Shown piece after piece: positions 1 to 9,800 of a DNA stretch of 30,000 nucleotides. Each line of letters begins with the position of its first letter. Position 1 is the first letter of the stretch. This DNA comes from Cryptomeria japonica (lineage: Eukaryota; Streptophyta; Pinopsida; Cupressales; Cupressaceae). The translations under genes and the position numbers were made by a program. The stretch lies in contig NW_026728913.1 of the NCBI RefSeq assembly GCF_030272615.1, positions 162,501 to 192,500 of the forward strand, written 5' to 3'. The notes under the pieces are model-generated. The model was given only the letters and a program-made list of their open reading frames with translations. It was not told where the DNA came from and did not search any database.

Positions 1-345
1 CACACAGAAATTTCCAAGGCGGCCAAGGAGCCTCCCCGCATAGCAATCGGGGTGTGAGGTTACGGATGCAGCATTGATAGCAATCGAGGTGTGAGGCGAA
101 GGATGCAGAAGTGAGAGCCGAGGGATGTAGCAGAGATAGCAATCGGGGTGTGTGATGCAGAAGAGATAGCAATCGAGGTGTGCGGTGGGAAGGGCCCAGC
201 AGCCAGAATGCATGAAGCGACGGATGAAGCAGTGATGACAACCGGGCTGTGAGGAGAGGAGGGATGCAGCCAAGAAAGCAATCAGGGCTCGAGGCAAGGG
301 ATGCATCAAGGATAGCAATCATGTTGTGAGGCGAGATTCCAAAGG
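1..345. repeat. Degenerate short tandem repeat at satellite array edge
   Basis: About seven imperfect copies of a roughly 30-60 bp word built on AGCAATCGGGGTGTGAGG followed by GGATGCAG occur near positions 41, 77, 136, 166, 230, 274 and 311. The same word forms one segment of the 188-bp unit that follows. This stretch is therefore a sub-segment of the satellite that was amplified separately and then decayed. No gene is seen here. Confidence 0.75.
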
Positions 346-589
346 CTAAACGTGAGAGGCTGCAGGGTCGACTCAGAGAGGTCTATGCATGTGAGAGGCT
401 GAAAGCAAGGTCGACTCGGAGCGGTCTATGCATCGGGCGCGCTTGGGGCGACTACCAGTGCCAACCCCTTATCCCGCGACGCGTCCGACAAAGAGAACGT
501 TCCAAGGCGGCAGAGGAGGTTACCAGCCGAAGGATGCAGTAGCAATAACAGGTATAGTTCCGCGGCGGCCGAGAAGACTCACCGCATAG
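346..589. repeat. Diverged left-most satellite unit
   Basis: One and a bit strongly diverged copies of the 188-bp satellite. The recognisable parts are the GCGCTTGGGGCGACTACCAG word near 440-460 and the CCTTATCCCGCGACGCGTCC word near 465-487. The remainder carries indels and a local duplication (the GGTCTATGCAT word occurs twice, near 379 and 421). The decay fits the edge of a tandem array, where homogenisation is weakest. Confidence 0.7.
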
Positions 590-3500
590 GAATCGGGATG
601 CGAGGCGAGGGATGCGGCGGGAAGGCCCCGACGGCTAAACGGAAGAGGCTGCAGGGCCGCCTCGGAATGGTCCAAGCATCGGATGCGATTGGGACGACTA
701 CCAGTGCCAACCCCTTATCCCGCGATGCGTCCGATACACAGATAGTTCCAAGGCGGCCGAGGAGCCTCACCGCATATCAATCGGGGTGCGAGGCGAGGGA
801 TGGGGCGGGAAGGCCCCAACGGCTAGACGGAAGAGGCTTCAGGGCCACCTCGGAATGGTCCAAGCATCGGACGCGCTTGGGGCGACTGCCAGTGCCAACC
901 CCTTATCCCGCGATGCGTCCGATACACAGATGGTTCCAAGGCGGCCGAGGAGCCTCACCGCATAGCAATCGGGGGTGCGAGGCGAGGGATGGGGCGGGAA
1001 GGCCCCAACGGCTAGACGGAAGAGGCTTCAGGGCCGCCTAGGAATGGTCCAAGCATCGGACACGCTTGGGGCGACTACCAGTGACAGCCCCCTATCCCGC
1101 GATGCGTCCGATACGAAGATGGTTCCAAGGCGGCCGAGGAGCCTCACCGCATAGCAATCGGGGTGCGAGGTGGGGGATGCGGCGAGATGGCCCCAACGGC
1201 TAGACGGAAGAGGCCACAGGGCCGCGTCGGAATAGTCCAAGCATCGGACGCGCTTGGGGCGACTACCAGTGACAACCCCTTATCCCGCGATGCGTCCGAT
1301 ACGAAGATAGTTCCAAGGCGGCCGAGGAGCCTCACCGCATAGCAATCGGGGTGCGAGGTGGGGGATGCGGCGAGATGGCCCCAACGGCTAGACGGAAGAG
1401 GCTGCAGGGCCGCCTCGGAATAGTCCAAGCATCGGACGCGCTTGGGGCCACTACCAGTGACAACCCCTTATCCCGCGATGCGTCCGATACGAAGATAGTT
1501 CCAAGGCGGCCGAAGAGCCTCACCGCATAGCAATCGGGGTGCGAGGTGGGGGATGCGGCGAGATGGCCCCAACGGCTAGACGGAAGAGGCCACAGGGCCG
1601 CCTCGGAATAGTCCAAGCATCGGACGCGCTTGGGGCGACTACCAGTGACAACCCCTTATCCCGCGATGCGTCCGATACGAAGATAGTTCCCAGGCGGCCG
1701 AGGAGCCTCACCGCATAGCAATCGGGGTGCGAGGCGAGGGATGCGGCGAGATGGCCCCAAAGGCTAGACGGAAGAGGCTGCAGGGCTGCCTCGGAATAGT
1801 CCAAGCATCGGACGCGCTTGGGGCGACTACCACTGCCAACCCCTTATCCCGCGATGCGTCCGATACACAGATAGTTCCGAGGCGGCCGAGGAGGTGGGGG
1901 ATGCAGCGAGATGGCCCCAACGGCTAGACGGAAGAGGCTGCAGGGCCGCCTCGGAATAGTCCAAGCATCGGACGCGCTTGGGGCGACTACCAGTGACAAC
2001 CCCTTATCCCGCGATGCGTCCGATACACAGATAGTTCCGAGGCGGCCAAGGAGCCTCACCGCATAGCAATCGTGGTGCGAGGTGGGGGATGCGGCGAGAT
2101 GGCCCCAACGGCTAGACGGAAGAGGCTGCAGGGCCGCCTCGGAATGGTCCAAGCATCGGATGCGCTTGGGGCGACTACCACTGCCAACCCCTTATCCCGC
2201 GATGCGTCCGATACACAGATAGTTCCAAGGCGGCCGAGGAGCCTCACAGCATAGCAATCAGGGTGCGAGGCGAGGGATGCGGCGAGAAAGCCCCAACGGC
2301 TAGAGGGAAGAGGCTTCAGGTCCGCCTCGGAATGGTCCAAGCATCGGACGCGCTTGGGGCGACTACCAGTGACAACCCCTTATCCCGCGACGCGTCCGAT
2401 ACACAGATAGTTCCAAGGCGGCCGAGGAGCCTCACCGCATAGCAATCGGGGTGCGAGGCGAGGGATGCGGCGAGAAGGACCCAACGGCTACACGGAAGAG
2501 GCTTCGGGGCCGCCTCGGAATGGTCCAAGCATCGGACGCGCTTGGGGCGACTACCAGTGACAACCCCTTATCCCGCGACGCGTCCGATACACAGATAGTT
2601 CCAAGGCGGCCGAGGAGCCTCACCGCATAGCAATCGGGGTGCGAGGCGAGGGATGCGGCGAGAAGGACCCAACGGCTAGACGGAAGAGGCTTCGGGGCCG
2701 CCTCGGAATGGTCCAAGCATCGGACGCGCTTGGGGCGACTACCAGTGACAACCCCTTATCCCGCGACGCGTCCGATACACAGATAGTTCCAAGGCGGCCG
2801 AGGAGCCTCACCGCATAGCAATCGGGGTGCGAGGCGAGGGATGCGGCGAGAAGGACCCAACGGCTAGACGGAAGAGGCTTCGGGTCCGCCTCGGAATGGT
2901 CCAAGCATCGGACGCGCTTGGGGCGACTACCAGTGACAACCCCTTATCCCGCGACGCGTCCGATACACAGATAGTTCCAAGGCGGCCGAGGAGCCTCACC
3001 GCATAGCAATCGGGGTGCGAGGCGAGGGATGCGGCGAGAAGGACCCAACGGCTAGACGGAAGAGGCTTCGGGTCCGCCTCGGAATGGTCCAAGCATCGGA
3101 CGCGCTTGGGGCGACTACCAGTGACAACCCCTTATCCCGCGACGCGTCCGATACACAGATAGTTCCAAGGCGGCCGAGGAGCCTCACCGCATAGCAATCG
3201 GGGTGCGAGGCGAGGGATGCGGCGAGAAGGACCCAACGGCTAGACGGAAGAGGCTTCGGGTCCGCCTCGGAATGGTCCAAGCATCGGACGCGCTTGGGGC
3301 GACTACCAGTGACAACCCCTTATCCCGCGACGCGTCCGATACACAGATAGTTCCGAGGCGGCCGAGGAGCCTCACCGCATAGCAATCGGGGTGCGAGGCG
3401 AAGGATGCGGCGAGAAGGACCCAACGGCTAGACGGAAGAGGCTTCGGGTCCGCCTCGGAATGGTCCAAGCATCGGACGCGCTTGGGGCGACTACCAGTGA

Positions 3501-4530
3501 CAACCCCTTATCCCGCGACGCGTCCGATACACAGATAGTTCCAAGGCGGCCGAGGAGCCTCACCGCATAGCAATCGGGGTGCGAGGCGAGGGATGCGGCG
3601 AGAAGGACCCAACGGCTAGACGGAAGAGGCTTCAGGGCCGCCTCGGAATGGTCCAAGCATCGAACGCGCTTGGGGCGACTACCAGTGACAACCCCTTATC
3701 CCGCGACGCGTCCGATACACAGATAGTTCCGAGGCGGCCGAGGAGCCTCACCGCATAGCAATCGGGGTGCGAGGCGAGGGATGCGGCGAGAAGGACCCAA
3801 CGGCTAGACGGAAGAGGCTTCAGGGCCGCCTCGGAATGGTCCAAGCATCGGACGCGCTTGGGGCGACTACCAGTGACAACCCCTTATCCCGCGACGCGTC
3901 CGATACACAGATAGTTCCGAGGCGGCCGAGGAGCCTCACCGCATAGCAATCGGGGTGCGAGGCGAGGGATGCGGCGAGAAGGACCCAACGGCTAGACGGA
4001 AGAGGCTTCAGGGCCGCCTCGGAATGGTCCAAGCATCGGACGCGCTTGGGGCGACTACCAATGACAACCCCTTATCCCGCGACGCGTCCGATACACAGAT
4101 AGTTCCGAGGCGGCCGAGGAGCCTCACCGCATAGCAATCGGGGTGCGAGGCGAGGGATGCGGCGAGAAGGACCCAACGGCTAGACGGAAGAGGCTTCAGG
4201 GCCGCCTCGGAATGGTCCAAGCATCGGACGCGCTTGGGGCGACTACCAGTGACAACCCCTTATCCCGCGACGCGTCCGATACACAGATAGTTCCGAGGCG
4301 GCCGAGGAGCCTCACCGCATAGCAATCGGGGTGCGAGGCGAGGGATGCGGCGAGAAGGACCCAACGGCTAGACGGAAGAGGCTTCAGGGCCGCCTCGGAA
4401 TGGTCCAAGCATCGGACGCGCTTGGGGCGACTACCGTTGCCAACCCCTTATCCCGCGATGCGTCTGATACACAGATAGTTCCGAGGCGGCCGAGGAGCCT
4501 CACCGCATAGCAATCGGGTTGCGAGGCAGA
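590..4530. repeat. 188-bp satellite array, 21 units
   Basis: The anchor TCCAAGCATCGGA starts at 671, 859, 1048, 1236, 1424, 1612, 1800, 1960, 2148 and then every 188 bp to 4404. The period is 188 bp with two exceptions: one 189-bp interval, and one 160-bp interval where a 28-bp segment flanked by GAG is missing near 1892. Unit length is close to plant nucleosomal satellites. Three sub-families are visible from the word before CCCAACGG: GGAAGGCC in the first units, AGATGGCC at about 1185-2110, and AGAAGGAC at about 2470-4370. The last block has 11 consecutive units with an MluI-type ACGCGT (2390 to 4270), where most earlier units read ATGCGT. The unit carries no TATA module. Short frames of 60-100 aa repeat with the units and are not genes. 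Confidence 0.97.
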
Positions 4531-4765
4531 TTATTGGGAAGGGAACCCCCTGGGATGCGGCTCAAGCAGTGCCCAAAGGGACTGGAATGCGGAATCACAT
4601 CGAGAGACCCAAATGCTATACGAGGGCTCAAATCGAATTATCGATTTGGCCACGACATGGACGCATCGGAACGACTACCTTTGCCGAACCACTCGCAATT
4701 GCATCCATACCGAAACCAATAGACATTTCCGTTAGAGCCCTCGCATAGCATTCGGGAATCTCGCA

Positions 4766-4855
4766 TGCCCCTCTAAATCGACCAATGCTGGCGCTCAATG
4801 AAAATCCGAGCGCTACCACCGTTCGAGCGCCAGCATTGGTCGAGTTAGAGGGGCA
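4766..4855 (+). other. 31-bp inverted repeat / stem-loop upstream of TATA box
   Basis: The left arm (4766-4796) and right arm (4825-4855) are reverse complements over 31 bp with one mismatch, around a 28-nt loop (4797-4824). The right arm ends 31 bp before the TATATAAG at 4887. Weaker versions occupy the same place in the next two units (about 5265-5340 and 5700-5785). The loop keeps the ATCCGAGCG word in all three. The arms change together at one pair: GGCGC/GCGCC in unit 1 and GGTGC/GCACC in units 2 and 3. It could be a DNA cruciform, an RNA hairpin or only a repeat by-product. Confidence 0.75.
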
Positions 4856-4886
4856 CGGGGGAGAATGCTCCAGTCAACACCTCCCC

Positions 4887-4894
4887 TATATAAG
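4887..4894 (+). promoter_or_regulatory. TATA box of repeat module 1
   Basis: TATATAAG preceded by the conserved C-rich CCTCCCC and followed by TTATTTGTCCGATTC. This is the left-most of 13 copies of the module in the window. The conservation of the box while flanking DNA diverges suggests a promoter, but no transcript is known from the sequence alone. It differs from the plant Pol I consensus (TATATA followed by R and GGG) after the TATATA part. Confidence 0.5.
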
Positions 4895-5376
4895 TTATTT
4901 GTCCGATTCTCGCACAACCGTAGTCTGCCTCGTCGAATCAAACAACGGTCCCAGATTCCGACTTCCGTTCCGTAGAGACCCAAAAGCTAGATGGAGGCTC
5001 GCAAGAAAGAGAGTCGGCGCATAGCAATCGGGTTTCTCGAACGTTTAGGGACCGAGCTCACTTGCGGATAGGGCAAAATCCGCCAAGCAACCCAAAAGCT
5101 AGACGGGGGCTCGAATCGAATCGCCTAGGCGGCCACAACAACGACGTGTTGGATCGACTACCAGTGCCAAACCATTCAGCAAGACTAGTCTGTGTCGAGG
5201 CCGGATAGAGATTCTCAGAGAGCGCCCGCATAGCATTTAGGAGACCTGCCGCGTCCCTCACACTCGACAAATGGTGGTGCACGTTTATAAATCCGAGCGA
5301 TCCCAACCCTTTCAAGCACCAACATCGGTCGAGATAGAGGGGCACGGAGGGGGCTGCGTGAGACAACACAGTCCCC

Positions 5377-5384
5377 TATATAAG
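5377..5384 (+). promoter_or_regulatory. TATA box of repeat module 2
   Basis: TATATAAG exactly 490 bp after the first one, preceded by AGTCCCC (one change from the usual CCTCCCC) and followed by the same TTATTTGTCCGATTC word. The intervening repeat has diverged considerably more than this box. Confidence 0.5.
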
Positions 5385-5812
5385 TTATTTGTCCGATTCT
5401 CACACATCCGAAGAATGGTCATCAAATCGGACAACAGCCCAAACTTCCGACTTCCGTCCCAGAAAGCCCAAGAGCTATCTAAAACGTTCATGGCCGGAAC
5501 TCGATCGCGGCTATACCAGTCCGCCAAGCAACCCAAAAGCTAGACTGGAGCTCTAGTCGAATCACCTCTGTGGCCATTGCAAGGACGTGTTGGAGCGACT
5601 ACCATTGCCGAACCATTCCGCAGGTCGAGTCCATACCAAGGCCGCATAGAGATTCACGATGAGCTCCTGCATAGCAATCAGGAGACTTGCCGTGTCCATC
5701 ACAATCGATAAATCCTGGTGCAAGATTTTTGCATCCGAGCGCTCCAACCAGTCGAGCACCAGCATCAATCGACATAAACGGGCACGGGGGGAGGATGCTC
5801 GAGAACACTACC

Positions 5813-5817
5813 TCCCC
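5813..5817. repeat. Target-site duplication, left copy
   Basis: TCCCC directly before the 5' LTR, matched by TCCCC at 11905-11909 directly after the 3' LTR. A 5-bp duplication is standard for Ty3/gypsy integration. The duplicated bases are part of the CCTCCCC element that precedes the TATA box in every neighbouring module. Confidence 0.9.
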
Positions 5818-6149
5818 TGTAACGGGTCTGCATTGGGCAGAATACTTGCACAGTTTTTGGATCGGGTCCAGCCTTAGTGGGGTTCCATTTTGCATCGGAA
5901 CTCTTTCTTTTGCATAGCCGACATGGAATTGGTGTTTCACACAGCCGACTTAATTCATTTCATCGGCGGGGCCGATATGTTTTATTTCTTTGGCGGGGGC
6001 CGACATGGGACTTGGCCGATGTTCTTCTTAGCGCGGACTTAACTCATATGAGTCCGGACCTATATGGGCGCTAATTTTCCATTGGCGGGATTCCTTTTGG
6101 GCCGGCCCTATCCGCCCAACGGCTCTTTTATTTGGGTCCGACCCTCCAG

Positions 6150-6156
6150 TATATAA
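6150..6156 (+). promoter_or_regulatory. Retrotransposon Pol II promoter TATA box
   Basis: TATATAA in U3 of the 5' LTR, about 330 bp from the LTR start. Transcription would be expected to begin about 25-35 bp downstream, near 6180, just before the A-rich and CAG-rich leader. The matching box in the 3' LTR is at 11287-11293. The GCCGAC cluster lies 130-235 bp upstream. Confidence 0.7.
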
Positions 6157-6520
6157 GATGAGCGGGATGCTCATTCTTGGCAAAAAAAAGCAGAAGCAGA
6201 TTCAGAATCAGGATCATCAGCGATCAAGCATTCGGCAGCGAGCAGACGAGCAGACAGATGCGAGTCTTCGGCGTCGCAAGTCTGAGTGCGAGTATTGCAG
6301 CGAGGGACTTTATTGCTCAGGCGAGCATTGGGGTCTTGTGACTTGGCGATCTGGCACCTCGAGGAGCTAACTGGTTCTCCTCTCGAGCGAGCCGATCCCA
6401 GTCTGAGTCGAAGGGACTCTTTGTAACTTGTCCGAGTCAGATTGGCTGGCTGGGCAATCCATTTGGGGGCGACCGGTATTTCTCAATACCGAGTTCTATC
6501 CAGCATTGTAATCTTTGAGG

Positions 6521-6532
6521 ATAATAATAAAG
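6521..6532 (+). promoter_or_regulatory. LTR polyadenylation-type signal
   Basis: ATAATAATAAAG, an AATAAA-like plant poly(A) signal. Its active copy would be the one in the 3' LTR at 11658-11669. It lies about 340 bp downstream of the likely transcription start, which defines a plausible R region. Confidence 0.5.
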
Positions 6533-6769
6533 GATATGGGCACCTCGCCCCACCTTTGAATGTTGTGTTGTCTATTTTATTCCGCATTGCATCGTATCCT
6601 TTTATGCATTCTGGGAGCAAGTCGATCTGCATTTACATTGTGCATTCCGCTTTAGCGCAATATTGGAAGGGACGAGGCGTAGGCCGAAGGTCTCTGACCT
6701 TGAACGGATCCGAGTCGGGTCGGGACTTGTCGGTGCCGCACAGGCTTAACTCCCAAAGCCCGTGACAGT

Positions 6770-6781
6770 TGGTATCAGAGC
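6770..6781 (+). other. Primer-binding site (initiator tRNA-Met)
   Basis: TGGTATCAGAGC begins two bases after the 5' LTR end. It is complementary to the 3' end of plant initiator methionine tRNA, the usual primer for plant Ty3/gypsy and Ty1/copia elements. Confidence 0.93.
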
Positions 6782-6815
6782 TTCGGATCAGATCCGGGGC
6801 TGTGCAGATCGAAAG

Positions 6816-9800
6816 ATGGCAGATACAGATAGTCAGCATGAAGTGGAGGTCGTGCAACCTGAGAGTAAGGCTGCGAAGGTGTCTTCGAAGGGGAAAGATC
6901 CGAAGCACCGCGATTGGCTCCAAGACCATGAAAATCGACTCGAGGACTTGGAACAGTCCGACCTCGAGGAGCGCATGACGGCAGAGTGGTCGAAGCTGGC
7001 GGAACAGATAGAGTCTTTGAGGGAAGAGATCCGCTTCCTCAAAGAGGGGCAACAGATCTTCCATTCGTTGTTGCAGGGAGGAACGCATGGTTCTAAGGCA
7101 ACTCGAGTTGGAACTTATGACGGTGAGCGCGATGACAAGGCACTTGATAATTTCTTCTGGGATGTTGAGGAGTACCTGTCGTGTGCACCGAAGACGTCTG
7201 ATGAGGCACAGGTCAAGGATATTGCAACATACCTTACCGGCAGTGCGAAGCTGTGGTGGCGAACGCATCAGGCAGATGAACGCGCTGGGAAGACGGTGAA
7301 ACCGATCAAGTCCTGGGCTGACTTGAAGGCAGCGCTTCATGATCAATTCCGACCTGGGAATTCGGATTGGATCATCCGATCCAGGTTCGATGAACTCAAG
7401 CATACTGGCACTATTCGAGAGTATGTCAAGGCATTTCAGGTGTTGGATTTGGAATGCACCAAGTTGAGCGACTTCGAGAAGTTATTCCTCTTCACTAAGG
7501 GTCTGCAACCCTGGGCGAAGGATGAGCTGAGGAGACAGAAAGTTCAGACTTTGGCCGAGGCGATCACAGTTGCGGATGGGCTGCTCGATTATAAGGGCGA
7601 TGCAGCTAGGGGCTTTGGTGGAGCTCGAACAGACTACAAGAAGAACTTCCGCCGGAAAGAGAAGAAGGGAGGCGGACCTCCTTCTGATCCTAACGGCGAG
7701 CCCAGGAAGAAGAAACCGAAGAAGTCGAATGGAGAAGGTAACCCGAAGAAGAAAGATCACACACAGACTGAGAAGAAGAAGGATCGTGATCCAGGGTGTT
7801 TCATCTGTGGCAAAGATGATCACTGGGCACGGAGCTGTCCAGATCGGAGTAGGATCAACGCGCTGTTGTTCGAGGAGAAGAAGTTGCCCGCAATGAGCAC
7901 CTTGCAACTCCTGAATGCAGTGCAACATTCTACCGAAGTGGCCGATAAGCACGAGTTGTGTTTTGTGGAGACTTTCTTTGGCAACAAGAAGGTGCTAGCT
8001 ATGGTGGATTCAGGTGCCACCCACAACTACATCTCCGCATGCCGAGCGAAGAAGCTTGGACTCAAGATCGAGCCCACTACAAATCAGTTCAAGGCGGTGA
8101 CCGCACCCGCGCAGCAGGTGAGCGGTGAGATCCATAAGGAAGTCATCCGAGTTGGGTCGTGGCAGGGTGTGCTTGATTTGATCGCCATTGGAATGAATGA
8201 GTTCGATCTCATACTCGGGCAGGAGTTCTTGAGGTCGGCATCAGCAGCTGTGGTGCCACACTTGAGCTGTTTGCTGATATTGGATCCGAGCAGACCAAGT
8301 ATGGTTCCGATGATGAAGAGCGTGGAACAGGATCTCCTGTTGAATGCGCTCAGTGCTAAGCAGGTTGGCAAGGGAAGGCGGGAGGAGTTGTTTTTGGCCG
8401 CACTGATTGGAGATTGGGATGAAGGAGAGTCGTCAGGACCCTCTAACACCTCGGCGATCCAGGATGTGTTGTCCGAGTTTGCGGATGTTATGCCAGACCA
8501 GCTCCCAGCTGTGTTACCACCGAGGAGGCACGTTGATCACAGGATCGAACTGGAGTCAGGGGCAAGACCACCAGCGAAGGCTCCTTATCGACTCTCCGCA
8601 CCAGAGATGGAAGAGTTGAGGAAGCAGTTGGCAGAGCTCGCTGAGGCAGGATACTTGCGTCCCTCCAGATCACCTTATGCTGCTCCAGTATTGTTCCAGC
8701 GCAAGAAGGATGGAAGCCTTCGGATGTGTGTGGACTATCGAGCTTTGAACAAGCTCACCATCAAGAACAAGTATCCGTTACCTCTCATAGCGGATAGCTT
8801 TGATCGACTGGTCGATGCAAGAGTGTTCACCAAGTTGGACCTGAGGCAGGGTTACTATCAGATCAGGATCGCGCCAGGTGATGAGGAGAAGACCGCGATC
8901 ACGACGAGGTATGGTAGCTATGAATTCTTGGTTATGCCTTTTGGTCTCACTAACGCTCCTGCAACCTTCAGCACCTTGATGAACGATGTGTTTCGCTCAT
9001 TATTGGACAAGTGCGTTGTTGTGTATCTGGATGACATTTTGGTATACAGTCGAGACATGGAGGAACACAAGCGGCACCTTCAGGAGGTGTTTGCTTTGTT
9101 GAGAGAACATCAGCTGTTCGCAAAGAAGGAAAAGTGTGCTTTTGCGCAGGAGGAAGTGCCGTTTCTGGGCCATATTCTTGGTCATGGCCAGATCCGACCA
9201 GACCCGGAGAAGCTTCAGGCAATCCGAGACTGGGAGCCGCTTCGCAATGTGCATGAGGTGAGACAGTTCCTTGGTTTAGCTAACTACTATCGCAAGTTTG
9301 TAGCAGGCTATTCCCGGATTGCGAGCCCCTTGACGGATCTGTTGAAGAAGGACCGCGGATGGAAATGGGGCGATAAGCAGCAGACAGCATTTGAGTTGCT
9401 AAAAGACAAGTTGACTGAGGAGCCAGTCCTTGCTTTGCCGAAATATGGCCAACCTTTTGAGGTCCAAACCGATGCGTCCGACTATGCCATGGGTGGAGTT
9501 TTGATGCAGGATGGACTCCTGTACTTTGCCGCAAACCGAGTCTACCTTCCGAAGTGGAGAGATGTTCGCAAGGAGGTCTTGCAGGAGTGTCATGATTCCG
9601 TTTGGGCAGGGCATCCGGGACAGAAGCGAACAATGGCCTTGTTGGAAAGAGGCTTCTACTGGCCTAACATGAGGGACGATGTTGAGAGGTATGTGAGGAC
9701 TTGCCTCACTTGTCAGCAAGACAAAGCTCAGATGTTGCAGCCGGCGGGCTTGTTGCGTCCTCTCCCCGTTCCTGTGCGACCTTGGGCAAGTGTGAGCATG

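Larger units (their letters stand above)
4531..5817 (+). repeat. TATA-bearing ~490-bp repeat units (left part)
   Basis: Diverged tandem units whose TATA boxes lie at 4887 and 5377 (490 bp apart). A third box would fall at 5818 if the retrotransposon were absent. Each unit contains, in order: a stem-loop region, a CCTCCCC-TATATAAG box, the word TTTGTCCGATTCTC, a CCGACTTCCG word, a segment reading CCCAAAAGCTAGA, the word CGACTACCANTGCC, and the word GCATAGCA followed by TTYRGG. The last three segments align with the 188-bp satellite, so the two families are related. No gene is recognised. Frames of 60-110 aa on both strands are not conserved between the units. Confidence 0.85.
5818..6767 (+). 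repeat. 5' LTR (950 bp)
   Basis: Starts TGTAACGG and ends CCGTGACA. U3 contains three GCCGAC motifs (5917, 5944, 5999) and two GCCGAT motifs (5971, 6015), then a TATA box at 6150. R/U5 contains an AATAATAAAG poly(A)-type signal near 6523. It appears identical to the 3' LTR. Short open frames inside are present in both LTRs simply because the LTRs are copies; they are not genes. Confidence 0.96.

Noticed and set aside
579-4408. Series of 60-102 aa minus-strand frames every 188 bp, beginning MDHSEA or MDYSEA
   Set aside because: Their spacing equals the satellite period and they end at unit-specific stops. There is no sign of selection beyond DNA-level homogenisation.
590-4530. CRISPR-like regular repeats
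   Set aside because: The 188-bp units are contiguous with no unique spacers. The context is eukaryotic and no cas genes are present.
6633-7403. Minus-strand frames of 256 aa here, and of 222 aa at 9399-10067, within the retrotransposon
   Set aside because: Shadows of the Gag-Pol frame on the opposite strand, with no recognisable domain.
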